Of a stretch of 64,000 nt of DNA, positions 44,593-54,182 are shown piece by piece. Positions within the stretch are counted from its first letter, which is position 1; each line of letters starts with the position of its first letter. Source of the DNA: CADEDH01 sp047974625 (GTDB lineage Bacteria; Actinomycetota; Acidimicrobiia; Acidimicrobiales; SZUA-35); the NCBI GenBank assembly GCA_047974625.1, contig JBKECK010000051.1, forward strand, positions 26,237-90,236. The letters are read 5' to 3'. Both the position numbers and the translations under genes were made by a program. The notes under the pieces are model-generated. The model was not told the DNA's origin, searched no databases, and saw nothing but the letters and a program-made list of their open reading frames with translations.

Positions 44593-47127
44593 ATGACGAG
44601 CGAGAACCTGGGTGAGCTGAGCGAACAGCTCGGCCAATTGGCCCGAACGCCCCGCCTGCTGGTGGCCACCGATTTCGACGGGGTGGTGGCCCCCATCGTC
44701 GACGACCCGATGGCGGCCCGGGCCCACCCCCCGTCCGCGTCCGCCCTGCGGTCCCTGGCCGCGCTCGACTACACCAGTGTGGCCGTCATATCGGGCCGCA
44801 GCCTGCGGGACCTGGCCCTGCTGTCCCGGCTCCCGGAGGAGATCGCCCTGGTGGGGAGCCACGGGGGCGAGTTCGACGTGGGCTTCGCCTCCCACCTATC
44901 CCCCGAGCTGGAGGCCCGCCTGGACGTCCTGCGGGAACAGGTGACCGCGGTGGGGGTGACCTACGGAGCCCGGGTGGAACACAAGCCGGCCGGGGTCGCG
45001 TTCCACTTCCGCAACCTGGATCCAGCGGCGGCCAAAGCGGCCCGTGACGAGCTGGTGCGGGGCCCGGCCAGCGCCGACGGGGTCCACACCCGCAGTGGGC
45101 ATTTGGTGATGGAGATGGCCGTCGTCGACGCCGACAAGGGCACGGCGCTCCAGGCCATCCGGACGCGGGTCGACGCCACCGCGGCGGTGTTCTTCGGCGA
45201 CGATGTGACCGATGAGGACGCGTTCCGGACCCTCGGTGGCGCCGACGTCGGGGTGCGCGTGGGAGACGGGCCGACCGTGGCCGGTTTCCGGGTGGCGAGC
45301 CCGATGGTGGTGGCCGAGATCCTCCAGCTGCTGCTCGAGTTCCGGTCAGAATGGCTCCAGTCGGCCAACGTCGTCCCCATCGACGGGCATTCGCTGCTTT
45401 CGGACCAGCGGACCACGGCGGTGATCAGCCCCACGGCCCGGGTCTCGTGGATGTGCACCCCCCGGATCGACTCGGCGTCGGTGTTCGCCGAGCTGGTGGG
45501 CGGCCCGCCGGCCGGCCGGTTCGTGGTGGCCGACCACGGGGGCCGGCCACCTATCACCCAGCGGTACCGGCTCGACACCATGCTGTTGACCACCGAGTTC
45601 CCCACCTTCACCGTGACCGATTACCTCGACGCCTCCTCGGACCGGGTCGAAGACCTGGCCCGCCGCTCCGATCTGGTGCGGCGCATCGAGGGCAGCGGGC
45701 GGGCCGAGATCGAGTTCGCCCCCCGCCTCGACTTCGGTCGGGTGGCCACCCGACTCGAGACCCGCCCCGACGGGTTGGTGGTGACCGGCACCGCCGACCG
45801 GATGGCCCTGCGGTCGCCCGGAGTGACCTGGTCGATCGTCGACGAGGGCTCCCACCAGACCGCCCGGGCCACCGTCGACATCCCCTCCCACGGCTTGGTG
45901 CTCGAGCTGCGGGCCGGGACGAGCACGTGCCGGGCCGATCCGGTCCCCGAGGCCGACCGGGGTCGCCGGACCGAGCAGTTCTGGTCGAGCTGGGTGGCCG
46001 GGCTCGCCCTCCCCGACCGGGGACGGGAACTGGTGGCCCGTAGCGCCCTGACCCTGAAGGCCCTGTGCCACGCCCCCACCGGGGCGATCGTCACCGCCCC
46101 CACCACGAGCCTCCCCCAGCATCTCGGCGGCGTCCGCAACTGGGACTACCGCTACTGCTGGATCCGCAACGGGGCCATGGCGGCCACGATCCTGGCCCGG
46201 ATCGGTTCCGTCCGGGAGGGCACCGGGTTCCTGAGGTGGCTGACGGGCGTGATCGAGACCCGCTCCGGGGCCGCCCGCCTGGCCCCGGTGTACAGCGTCA
46301 CCGGGCGGCACCTGGCCCCGGAGGCCGAGATCAACGACCTCACCGGCTACGCCGGGAGCCGGCCGGTCCGGGTGGGTAACGCGGCCGACGTCCAACCCCA
46401 GATCGACGCCTTCGGGCCCGTCGTGGAACTGATCCGGGTCCTCCAGAAGGCCGACGCCGCCCCGTCCGGGGCCTACTGGGACCTGGTCGTCGCCCTGGTC
46501 GATGCGGTCGGGCAACGCTGGCGCCACCCCGACCACGGCATCTGGGAGATCCGGCGCCCGCCCCGCCAGCACGTCTACTCCAAGGTGATGGCGTGGGCCA
46601 CCGTGGACCGGGCCATCGGCCTGGCCGGGGCCTGGGGCCGGGAGGTGCCCGACGGTTGGCCCGAGCTCCGGTCGGCGATCTCCGAGGAGGTGATCGCCAA
46701 GGGGTGGAAGCCCCGGGTGGGGGCCTTCACGGCCGCCTACGACGGCACCGACCTCGACGCCTCGGTCCTGGCCATCGGGTTGTGGGGGTTGCTGCCGCCC
46801 ACCGACGAGCGGTTCCTGTCCACCCTGGCCACCGTCGAGCGGGAACTTCGGCGCGGGGCGACCGTCCACCGGTACCTGGAGCACGACGGGCTGGCCGGCC
46901 GCGAGGGCGGCTACCACCTGATGACGTCGTGGCTGATCGACGCCATGGTGCTGACCGGCCGCCTCAACGACGCCGAGGACCTGTTCGCCCAGCTCTGTGA
47001 CCTGGTAGGGCCGACCGGTCTGCTGTCCGAGGAGTACGACGCCGAAGCCCGGCGGGCCCTCGGCAACACCCCCCACCTGTACTCCCACCTGGGCCTGATC
47101 GGCAACGCCGTCAATCTCGACGTCTGA
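44593..47127 (+). CDS. Trehalose-6-phosphate phosphatase (OtsB) fused to GH15 trehalase/glucoamylase-like domain, 844 aa
   Basis: Residues 1-250 are an OtsB-like HAD phosphatase: D27/D29 in ATDFDGVVAPI, VAVISGRSLRDL and FFGDDVTDEDAF. Residues 263-844 are a GH15 enzyme: PIDGHSLLSDQRTTAVISPTARVSWMCTPRIDSASVF at its start, VRNWDYRYCWIRN in the (alpha/alpha)6 barrel, E652 in GIWEIR as probable acid and E813 in LLSEEYD as probable base. GH15 includes the actinobacterial trehalases. One chain therefore holds the last step of trehalose synthesis and a possible trehalose hydrolase. The protein has no signal peptide. ATG 44593. Confidence 0.87.
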   Translation: MTSENLGELSEQLGQLARTPRLLVATDFDGVVAPIVDDPMAARAHPPSASALRSLAALDYTSVAVISGRSLRDLALLSRLPEEIALVGSHGGEFDVGFASHLSPELEARLDVLREQVTAVGVTYGARVEHKPAGVAFHFRNLDPAAAKAARDELVRGPASADGVHTRSGHLVMEMAVVDADKGTALQAIRTRVDATAAVFFGDDVTDEDAFRTLGGADVGVRVGDGPTVAGFRVASPMVVAEILQLLLEFRSEWLQSANVVPIDGHSLLSDQRTTAVISPTARVSWMCTPRIDSASVFAELVGGPPAGRFVVADHGGRPPITQRYRLDTMLLTTEFPTFTVTDYLDASSDRVEDLARRSDLVRRIEGSGRAEIEFAPRLDFGRVATRLETRPDGLVVTGTADRMALRSPGVTWSIVDEGSHQTARATVDIPSHGLVLELRAGTSTCRADPVPEADRGRRTEQFWSSWVAGLALPDRGRELVARSALTLKALCHAPTGAIVTAPTTSLPQHLGGVRNWDYRYCWIRNGAMAATILARIGSVREGTGFLRWLTGVIETRSGAARLAPVYSVTGRHLAPEAEINDLTGYAGSRPVRVGNAADVQPQIDAFGPVVELIRVLQKADAAPSGAYWDLVVALVDAVGQRWRHPDHGIWEIRRPPRQHVYSKVMAWATVDRAIGLAGAWGREVPDGWPELRSAISEEVIAKGWKPRVGAFTAAYDGTDLDASVLAIGLWGLLPPTDERFLSTLATVERELRRGATVHRYLEHDGLAGREGGYHLMTSWLIDAMVLTGRLNDAEDLFAQLCDLVGPTGLLSEEYDAEARRALGNTPHLYSHLGLIGNAVNLDV

Positions 47128-47169
47128 TCCCCGGTGCCGGCCGGCCCCGTATCGGCCCGGCCGGCACCG

Positions 47170-49170
47170 TCAGGACTCGATCCGTTCCAGATCGAGGGCG
47201 GCCTGCTCCCACTCGGCCAGGAGCCGGGTGGCCCGGGCCGAGACCCGTTCGTGCTCGTTGACCAGGTCGTTCATGCGGGCTTGATCCTGGTAGACGTCGG
47301 GATCGGCCAGTTCGGCCTCGAGGCGGCGAACCTCGGCCTCGGCCTCGGTGGCCTGCTTCTCCAACCGCTCCACCCGGTTGCGGACCTTCCGGTTGGCCCG
47401 ATGGGCGGCGTTGCGATGGCCGGCCCGGTCTCCCGCCGGCGGGGCCTTCCGGGCCGGTTCCCGGCCCGGGGCCGACGGGGCGGTCCGGGCCGACGACGAC
47501 ACCTGGGAGCTCGATGCCCGGGAGCTCGATGCCCGCCGGGTGGCCCCCAGCGGGGCCGCCGCCACCGCCCCGGACGGGTGCAGGACCGTCTCCTCCACGT
47601 CACGGTGGTGGGTGATCGCCCCGTCCCGGACCTCGACCACCTCCTCGACCGTGTTGCGGATCAGGTACCGGTCGTGGCTGACCAGGATCACGGTGCCCGG
47701 GTAGGCGCCGAGGGCGTCCTCGAGCAGGTCACAGCTGGGCAGGTCGAGGTGGTTGGTGGGCTCGTCGAGGACCAGGAGGTTCACCGGGTTGCACATGACC
47801 TCGGCCAGGGCGAGCCGGGTCCGTTCCCCGCCGGAAAGGTCTCCGACGCGCCGGTCGGCGGCGTCGCCGGAGAACCCGAAGGAGCCCAGCACGGTGCGGA
47901 GGTTGCGGTTCTTGGGTTGTTCACCGACCGAGTGGCGGAACTCCTGCTCCACGGTCCGGTCGAGGTCCAGGGCGTCCACCTGGTGCTGGGCGAAGTAGGC
48001 CACGTCGACGTTGGCTCCCAGCTTGACCGCACCGGCCCGGGGTTCGAGCTGACCGAGAATGGCCTTGACCAGGGTGGACTTGCCGGCCCCGTTGGGACCG
48101 AGCAGGGCCAGCTTCTGGCCCCGCTCGACCACCAGGTTGACGTCGCTCACCACCGGGTCACCGTCGCCGTAGGCCAGGGTGACGTCGTCGAGCTCGACCA
48201 CGACCCGGGCCGACCGGGGCGGCTCGGGAAAGGCGAAGCGGAGCTTCAGGTCGGCCTCGGTGGGCACCTGGATCCGTTCCAGCCGTTCCAGGGTCTTGAT
48301 CCGGGACTGGACCTGCCGGGCCTTGGTGGCCTTGTAGCGGAACCGGTCGATGAAGCGCTCGACCCGTTCGATCTCCTTGGCCTGGCGGGCGGCGGCCGCT
48401 TCCAGGGCGGCGATGCGTTCCTCCCGGGCCACGATGAACTCGGCGAAGCCGCCGATGTACTCGGTGGCGGTGCCGAAGGCCACCTCCAGGCACCGCTCGG
48501 CTACGGCGTCGATGAAGTCGCGGTCGTGGGATACGAACAGCAGCGCCCCGGGCCAGGCGGCCAGTTGTTCCTCCAGCCAGGCCACCGAGTCCACGTCGAG
48601 GTGGTTGGTGGGCTCGTCGAGCACCAGGACGTCGGGTTTCTGGACCAGGAGGCGGGCCAGGGAGGCCCGCATCTGCCAACCACCCGACATCGACCGCAGG
48701 GGCCGGTCCATGGCCTCGGTGGAGAACCCGAGGCCGCCCAGGACCCGTCGGGCCTCGGCTTCGAGCTGGTAGCCACCGAGGGCCTCGAAACGGCTCTGGG
48801 CCTCCCCGTAGTCGGCCATAGCCGCGTCGAGGGCGTCGCCCCGGGCGGTACCGATCTCGGCTTCGAGGCGCCTCAGTTCGTGTTCGAGGGCGACCACCTC
48901 GGCCGATCCGGCCAGGACCTCGTCGATGACACTGCCGTGCCCCGATTCGAGCAGCTCCTGGGGCAGGTACCCGATCCGGTAGTCCGACGGGCGTGACACG
49001 TCCCCCTCGTCGGGTTGGCGGAGGCCGACCACGATCTCGCAGATGGTGGTCTTACCCACCCCGTTGCCGCCGATGAGGGCGATCCGCCGCCCGGGCGACA
49101 ACCGGAACGTGACGTCCCGGAACAACTGGCGGGCCCCGTGGGCCACCGACAGGCCTGACACGGTGAGCAC
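47170..49170 (-). CDS. ABC-F family ATPase, 666 aa
   Basis: Two ABC nucleotide-binding domains in one soluble chain, no membrane helices: Walker A GGNGVGKTT and GPNGAGKST, signatures SGGWQMR and SGGERTR, and intact DEPTNHLD after both Walker B motifs. A charged linker (about 235-300) and a Lys/Arg/Glu coiled-coil C terminus (about 560-666) are typical. ABC-F proteins act on the ribosome (translation factors or antibiotic protection). Start ATG 49170. Confidence 0.9.
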   Translation of the reverse strand: MLTVSGLSVAHGARQLFRDVTFRLSPGRRIALIGGNGVGKTTICEIVVGLRQPDEGDVSRPSDYRIGYLPQELLESGHGSVIDEVLAGSAEVVALEHELRRLEAEIGTARGDALDAAMADYGEAQSRFEALGGYQLEAEARRVLGGLGFSTEAMDRPLRSMSGGWQMRASLARLLVQKPDVLVLDEPTNHLDVDSVAWLEEQLAAWPGALLFVSHDRDFIDAVAERCLEVAFGTATEYIGGFAEFIVAREERIAALEAAAARQAKEIERVERFIDRFRYKATKARQVQSRIKTLERLERIQVPTEADLKLRFAFPEPPRSARVVVELDDVTLAYGDGDPVVSDVNLVVERGQKLALLGPNGAGKSTLVKAILGQLEPRAGAVKLGANVDVAYFAQHQVDALDLDRTVEQEFRHSVGEQPKNRNLRTVLGSFGFSGDAADRRVGDLSGGERTRLALAEVMCNPVNLLVLDEPTNHLDLPSCDLLEDALGAYPGTVILVSHDRYLIRNTVEEVVEVRDGAITHHRDVEETVLHPSGAVAAAPLGATRRASSSRASSSQVSSSARTAPSAPGREPARKAPPAGDRAGHRNAAHRANRKVRNRVERLEKQATEAEAEVRRLEAELADPDVYQDQARMNDLVNEHERVSARATRLLAEWEQAALDLERIES

Positions 49171-49189
49171 CCGATGAGACTATTGCCGC

Positions 49190-49675
49190 CTAGCGGCGGA
49201 GCCACCGCCAGAGACCCTCGGCCGGGGTGACCGGCGTCGCTCCGGCGGCGTCGGTCCCGGCCGGGCCGGACAGGTCGGACGGGCCGGAGGGCCCCGATCC
49301 GGTCGGGGCGAGAAGTGAGGCGGTGGGTCGGTCGAGGACGAGCACGACCCGGCCCAGCACGGTGTCCCCGGCGACGGGACCCCACCGCCGGGAATCGGTG
49401 CCGGCGGCCGGGTTGTCGCTGGCCAGGGTGATCCGATCGTCGTCGGTCACGGCCGCCACCCGCTTGACCACCACCAGGTCCGGGCGTTCGGGGTGGCGGG
49501 CCACGACCACGTCACCGGGCCGCGGCCGGCCACCGTCGGCGACCAGCATCTGCTCGCCGGCGTGGAGTGTCGGCTCCATCGACGCTCCGGTGACCCGGTA
49601 CCGGCGGCGTCGGCCGCCGGCCCAGGCCAGAAGCTCGGCCCCGGCGTCGAGCAGGGGCCGATGGATGATCATCAC
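49190..49675 (-). CDS. sodX: Nickel-type superoxide dismutase maturation protease (S26 signal-peptidase-like), 161 aa
   Basis: Serine-lysine peptidase related to signal peptidase I: the Ser is in GASMEPTLHAGE and the Lys in VVVKRV. It lacks a membrane anchor. It lies 40 nt after sodN in the same direction, the usual arrangement for the protease that removes the NiSOD propeptide to expose the nickel-binding His. The C-terminal 40 residues are Gly/Pro/Ser-rich and not conserved. Confidence 0.87.
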   Translation of the reverse strand: MMIIHRPLLDAGAELLAWAGGRRRRYRVTGASMEPTLHAGEQMLVADGGRPRPGDVVVARHPERPDLVVVKRVAAVTDDDRITLASDNPAAGTDSRRWGPVAGDTVLGRVVLVLDRPTASLLAPTGSGPSGPSDLSGPAGTDAAGATPVTPAEGLWRWLRR

Positions 49676-49715
49676 CGGGCCCGGCCCGGCCCGGGCCGGA
49701 CGGGAACGATCGCGA

Positions 49716-50177
49716 TCAGGGGTTGGCGAGCACCCACGGGACGTCGCGGCCCTTCGACTGCCAGAACATGTTGTGGATCGTCTCGACCCGAGCCATGAGG
49801 TCGTCGCACGCCTCGGTGCTGACCGAGACCTTGCAGGCCGACGCGGCCTTGATGGCCTTCCAGAAGGTGTCGTGCAGATCCGGGAAGGTCTCCAGGTGCT
49901 CGGGCTTGAAGTAGTCGCTCCAGAGGATGGCCAGCTCGTCCTTGACGATCTGGGCCTGCTCCTCCTTGATGTTGACGTAGCGCACGTAGGTGTTGAGGTG
50001 GTCGGGCGCGCTCATGTCGAGGGCCTGAAGCTTCTTGGTCATCGAGACGACCGCCTCGGCCGCCACCCGGGTGCTGGCCGGATCGTAGACGCCGCACGGT
50101 CCGTCACAGTGGGCCGACGCCGTGGGGGCCGGATGGAACCGGTCGAGTCGGGTGAGCAGGTGAGCCGTAAGCGTCAT
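49716..50177 (-). CDS. sodN: Nickel superoxide dismutase, 153 aa
   Basis: Cytoplasmic NiSOD that dismutates superoxide. A propeptide (1-22) precedes the nickel hook HCDGPCGVYDP (23-33); mature His1, Cys2 and Cys6 correspond to H23, C24 and C28. The rest is the four-helix bundle. ATG 50177 is chosen because GGAGG lies 7 nt upstream; a TTG four codons earlier has no such site. The SodX protease follows downstream. Confidence 0.93.
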   Translation of the reverse strand: MTLTAHLLTRLDRFHPAPTASAHCDGPCGVYDPASTRVAAEAVVSMTKKLQALDMSAPDHLNTYVRYVNIKEEQAQIVKDELAILWSDYFKPEHLETFPDLHDTFWKAIKAASACKVSVSTEACDDLMARVETIHNMFWQSKGRDVPWVLANP

Positions 50178-50340
50178 GGTGACCTCCAATGGTCCGATTC
50201 TTGCGGGCTGAAGGCCGCATGCTAGCTGGTGGGCGGCGGCCGACCGAACCCGGTGCCGACTGGCTCACGGGCGGACGCCGAGGGGCCGGGCGGGCCACCC
50301 GTTCGAACCCCGGGGTTGCCGCCGAGTAGGTTCAACGCCG

Positions 50341-50805
50341 ATGACCGAGCCCGCAACCGACCACGGCGGCCGTACACCCGACCCCGCCCCCGTCTCCCCC
50401 GACGACGTGACCCGGGCCATGTACGCCAACGACCACGCCTCCAGGGCCCTGGGCATCGTGGTGCGGACCACCGAGATCGGGCGGGCGGTGACGGAGCTGA
50501 CCGTCCGGCCCGACATGGTCAACGGTCTCGACGTGTGCCACGGCGGGATCATCTTCACCCTGGCCGATTCGGCCATGGCGTACGTGTCCAACGCCGGCAA
50601 CGAACTGGCCCTCGCCGTCCAGGCCGACATCGACTGGGTCCGGCCCGGGCGCCTGGGTGACGTGTTGACCGCCACCGCCACCACCGTGCACCGCCAGGGA
50701 CGGGCCGCGGTGCACGACGTCACGGTGGCCAACCAGCACGGCGACACGGTGGCCCTGTTCCGGGGCCGCACCCGGGTGGTGGCCGGCCGGCACCTCCCCG
50801 CCTGA
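50341..50805 (+). CDS. PaaI-like hotdog-fold acyl-CoA thioesterase, 154 aa
   Basis: Hotdog thioesterase of the PaaI (hydroxyphenylacetyl-CoA thioesterase) family. DMVNGLDVCHGGIIFTLADSA is the PaaI signature, with the Asn/His and Asp region of the active site, and the AVQADIDWVRP and GRTRVV strands follow. In phenylacetate degradation it clears dead-end CoA esters; no paa genes are nearby, so the role here is open. Confidence 0.88.
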   Translation: MTEPATDHGGRTPDPAPVSPDDVTRAMYANDHASRALGIVVRTTEIGRAVTELTVRPDMVNGLDVCHGGIIFTLADSAMAYVSNAGNELALAVQADIDWVRPGRLGDVLTATATTVHRQGRAAVHDVTVANQHGDTVALFRGRTRVVAGRHLPA

Positions 50806-50867
50806 CGACCCGATCCCAGGAGCATCCGCCGGTTCCGGACTCGGCGGGTGGCTGGCCCGGCCCTGCG

Positions 50868-52020
50868 TCAGCGGTTGGGGAACACCGCCGCGGTGTGCTC
50901 ACCGAGGCGGGGGGCGGGACGGGTGTCCCACCAGCCGGTCGTGGTCCGCATCGGCGGGCCCGGCACCGCGGCCTTGTCACCGTTGGGCAGTTCGCCGTGG
51001 CGCCAGAACCCGACGGCGTCGAGGTGGGGGTCGGACCGGAGCGAATCGACGGTGTTGACCGGGGTGACGGGGATCCCCCCGACGCTGACCCTCCTGGAAC
51101 AGCTCGGCCACCGTCATCGAGGTGGATAGCTCCTCCACCCAGGCGTCGACCAGGTCCATCGTCTCCGCCCGGACCGCGATGTCGGCGAACACCGGATCGG
51201 TGATGGCCTCGTTGCCGCACACCTCGTGGGCCCAGGCCGCGATGGCCTCCCAGTGACGGGGCATCAGCACCAGGATCGAGGCGTACCCGTCCGCGCACGG
51301 GTACAGGCCGAAGGGTCGGCCGAGGTTGCGACGGTTGCCGGTGCGGGCCCGGTGGACCCGGTCGTCGAGCAGGAGGGGGACGCCGGTCTCGGGGGCGAAG
51401 CTGAGGCAGGCCTCCACCAGGGAAACCTCCACCCGCTGTCCCCGACCGGTGAACCGGCGGGCCCGCAGGCCGAGGGCGGCGCCGATGGCGGCCTCCATCC
51501 CCACCGCGTGCATGGCCAGTTGGGCCGGGCCTCCGGGCACGACCGGGGGTTGATCCTCGAAGCCGGTTGTGTACAACACCCCAGACGCGGCCCAGGCCAC
51601 CAGGTTCGACGACGTCCAGTCCCGTTTCGGTCCCCGGGGCCCGAACGGCGTGATCTCGGCCCAGACGACGCCCGGGTTGGTCGCCGCCACCGTTGCGTAG
51701 CCGATCCCGAGGCCCTCCAGCCGACCGGCGCCGTGATCGTCGACCACGACGTCCGCGGTAGCCAACAGGTCCCCCAGTTCACCCGCCTGGGCGGTATCGC
51801 CGAGGTCGACCGTGGCGCTCCGGGTGCCCATGGCCAGGTAGGCCCACCACAGGGACGTCTCGCCGTCGGGGGCGAACGGGCCGAGCCGACGCATCGGGTT
51901 GCCGTCCGGGGGTTCGATCTTGATCACGTCCGCGCCGAGCCCGGCCAGCATCCGGCCCACCTGGGCGCCGGCCAGGCCTGACAGGTCGACAACGGTGACG
52001 TCCTGGTACGGGCCCGTCAT
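50868..52020 (-). pseudogene. CoA-transferase family III, frameshifted near 51075-51080
   Basis: From ATG 52020 (MTGPYQDVTVVDLSGLAGAQVGRMLAGLGADVIKIE) the frame is a normal CoA-transferase to ELFQEGQRRG. It then shifts at a six-base C run on the plus strand (51075-51080). Removing one base restores IPVTPVNTVDSLRSDPHLDA and a normal C terminus ending EHTAAVFPNR with stop at 50868-50870, about 384 aa. Without correction the frame ends in an Arg-rich tail at 50977. The catalytic Asp is also absent (GGPAQLAMH), as in several family branches. The start overlaps the stop of the upstream CoA-transferase by 3 nt within ATGA. The shift may be a homopolymer sequencing error. Confidence 0.8.
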
Positions 52021-53348
52021 CGGTCGCGGGAGTCGATGGCGTCGCGGGGGAACATGACGTGTAGCCACTCCTCGTAGGGCCGGTCGAGGACCAGTTCGGG
52101 TTCGGTCTCGACGAAGGCGGCGCCGTCGGCGACGAGCTGGTCGATCCGGGCCCGGTCGTAGCCGGCCACCTCGGTCAGGGCGGCCACGGTGTGCTCCCCC
52201 AGGGACGGTCCGGCCCGTTCGAACCGGCCCGGGGTGGCCGACAGGTGGATGGGGTGGCCGCTGTAGACGTCACGCACGAATCGCCGTCCGGGTCGGACCT
52301 GGTACCACCCAGACCCTTTGACGTGGGCGTCCTCGAGGAGATCCTCGTTGGCGGCCACCAGGTGGGCGGCCACGCCGACCCGTTGGAGCCGGGCGGCCAG
52401 GTCGAGGGCGTCCTCGCCGGCCGTCCAGGCGGCGATGGCGTCGTCGAGTTCGGCGGCGGCGGCCATGCGGCCCTCGTTGGTGGAGAAACGGGGGTCGGCG
52501 GCTAGATCGGGGGGCGCCTCAGCGGCTAGGGCCGCCCACTCCTCGTCGTCGGTGACGCTAACGGCGATCCATCGCTCCTCGCCCTGGCAGGGATACACCC
52601 CCTCGGGGGCGTACCAGGCCGAGCGGTTGCCGGTGCGGGTTTGGACCCGCCCGTTGAGCTCGTAGTCGAGGACGAACGGCCCGAGCAGGTTGGAGATGGT
52701 CGACTCGAACTGGGAGATGTCGACGTGGATGCCCTCTCCGGTCCGGTCCCGGTGCTCGAGGCCGGCGATGACGGCCAGGGTGGCCTGCAGGGAGCTGAAG
52801 TAGTCGGGCGGGGCGATGGTGGCGATCCCGGCCGGTTCCCGGTCCGGGTGCCCGGTGAGGGCGTCGATCCCCACCAGGGGCGCCTGGTTCGGACCCCAGG
52901 CCACGAACCGGTAGTACGGCGAGGTCGGATCGGCTCCGAAACCCGGCAGGTGCACGTACACGATGTCGGGCCGGATGTCCCGGACCGAGGCGTAGTCGAA
53001 CCCGGCCTCGGCCAGGGCCCGGGCCCCGTAGTTGGCCAGGAACACGTCGCAGCCGGCCAGCAGGTCACGGGCCGCCTGCCGACCGGTAGGGGTCTTGAGA
53101 TCGAGGGCGACGCTCCGCTTGTCGGCGTTCATCTCGGCCAGGTACGGGCTGGAATCGGGCCAGGCGGCTTCCCGCTCCTCGTCGTCGCGCAACCACGCCG
53201 ATCCGAGCAGGCGGACGACGTCGGGCGCGGTGGGCGACTCGACCTTGTACACCTCGGCGCCGTGATGGGCCAGCATCCGCCCCGCGTTGGGCGCGGCGAT
53301 GGCGATCCCCATCTCGAACACCCGAACCCCCTCGAGTACCCGATCCAT
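52017..53348 (-). CDS. CoA-transferase family III (CaiB/BaiF), 443 aa
   Basis: Complete family III CoA-transferase: VLEGVRVFEMGIAIAAPNAGRMLAHHGAEVYKVES, the HLPGFGADPTSP loop and D182 in IAPPDYFSS at the catalytic position. Coupled to the frameshifted paralogue by an ATGA overlap; the two may form a hetero-oligomer, as in families where one subunit lost the Asp. Start ATG 53348. Confidence 0.88.
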   Translation of the reverse strand: MDRVLEGVRVFEMGIAIAAPNAGRMLAHHGAEVYKVESPTAPDVVRLLGSAWLRDDEEREAAWPDSSPYLAEMNADKRSVALDLKTPTGRQAARDLLAGCDVFLANYGARALAEAGFDYASVRDIRPDIVYVHLPGFGADPTSPYYRFVAWGPNQAPLVGIDALTGHPDREPAGIATIAPPDYFSSLQATLAVIAGLEHRDRTGEGIHVDISQFESTISNLLGPFVLDYELNGRVQTRTGNRSAWYAPEGVYPCQGEERWIAVSVTDDEEWAALAAEAPPDLAADPRFSTNEGRMAAAAELDDAIAAWTAGEDALDLAARLQRVGVAAHLVAANEDLLEDAHVKGSGWYQVRPGRRFVRDVYSGHPIHLSATPGRFERAGPSLGEHTVAALTEVAGYDRARIDQLVADGAAFVETEPELVLDRPYEEWLHVMFPRDAIDSRDR

Positions 53349-53422
53349 CCGAAACGTCTAGCACGCAATCATTCGGGGTGTCACGCGACGGGCCGGTGGG
53401 ATGCTGGCGGTCGGGGCGCCGG

Positions 53423-53485
53423 TCGACCACGATCGACGCCACAATCAACGGGGCGCGATCGACCACGATCGACGCCACAATCAAC
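53423..53485. repeat. 27-nt direct repeat, two copies with 36-nt period
   Basis: The same 27 nt beginning TCGACCACGATCGACGCC occurs at 53423-53449 and 53459-53485, separated by 9 nt, between the CoA-transferase start and the ThrH-like gene. If the upstream frame were translated, it would give two 12-residue units containing TTIDATIN. More likely it is an untranslated leader or regulatory repeat. Confidence 0.8.
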
Positions 53486-53500
53486 AAGGTGACCTCCCCG

Positions 53501-54139
53501 ATGCCGAAGTGTGAACCGGTGCCCCAGCTCTTGGTGGCCTTCGACATGGAGGGGGTGCTGACCCCCGAGATCTGGATGGCCGTGGCCGCCAAGACCGGGA
53601 TCGAGGCCCTGCTGGCCACCACCCGTGACGTGGCCGACTACCAGGAGCTGATGGCCATGCGGCTCGGCGTCCTCGACGAGCACGGGATCGGCTTCAGCGA
53701 CCTGATGTCGGTGGTGGAGGGGCTCGACCCTCTCCCGGGAGCCCGGGACTTCCTGGACCGGGTCCGGTCGAGGTGGCCGGTGGTGGTGCTCTCCGACACC
53801 TTCGAGCAGCTCTCCGATCCCCTGTTCGCCAAGCTGGGGCGGCCCATGGTGCTGTGTCACCGGCTCGACATCGCCGAGGACCGGGTGGCGGGGGCCGAGG
53901 TCCGCTGCCGCGACGCCAAGCTGCGGGCGGTGGAGGGCTTCCATGGTCTCGGGTACCGGGTGGTGGCGGTCGGGGACTCGTTCAACGATCTGACCATGTT
54001 GCGGGCCGCCGACCGGGCGGTCTTGTTCCGTCCGTCGGCCACCGTCCGCGAGGCCAACGCCGATCTCCCGTCGATGACGGGCTACGACGAACTGTTCGAT
54101 GCGATCGCCGCTGCGGACCCGACGGGCGGGCCGAACTAG
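53501..54139 (+). CDS. ThrH-like HAD phosphatase (phosphoserine phosphatase/homoserine phosphotransferase), 212 aa
   Basis: HAD-superfamily phosphatase. FDMEGVLTPEIWMAVAAKTGIEALLATTRDVADY follows the ThrH pattern, where the nucleophile Asp is followed by Glu; VVVLSDTFEQLSDPL and VVAVGDSFNDLTMLRAA supply motifs II and III. ThrH dephosphorylates phosphoserine and can pass phosphate to homoserine. ATG 53501 has AAGGTG about 9 nt upstream; the frame is open further upstream through the 27-nt repeats, but that part shows no family similarity. Confidence 0.85.
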   Translation: MPKCEPVPQLLVAFDMEGVLTPEIWMAVAAKTGIEALLATTRDVADYQELMAMRLGVLDEHGIGFSDLMSVVEGLDPLPGARDFLDRVRSRWPVVVLSDTFEQLSDPLFAKLGRPMVLCHRLDIAEDRVAGAEVRCRDAKLRAVEGFHGLGYRVVAVGDSFNDLTMLRAADRAVLFRPSATVREANADLPSMTGYDELFDAIAAADPTGGPN

Positions 54140-54182
54140 CATCCGGAACCGACGCAACCAACTGAGGATTCGAGGGGGAGTC

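Noticed and set aside
53423..53485. Direct repeat considered as a CRISPR or att site
   Set aside because: Only two copies with a 9-nt gap, and no integrase or tRNA next to it.
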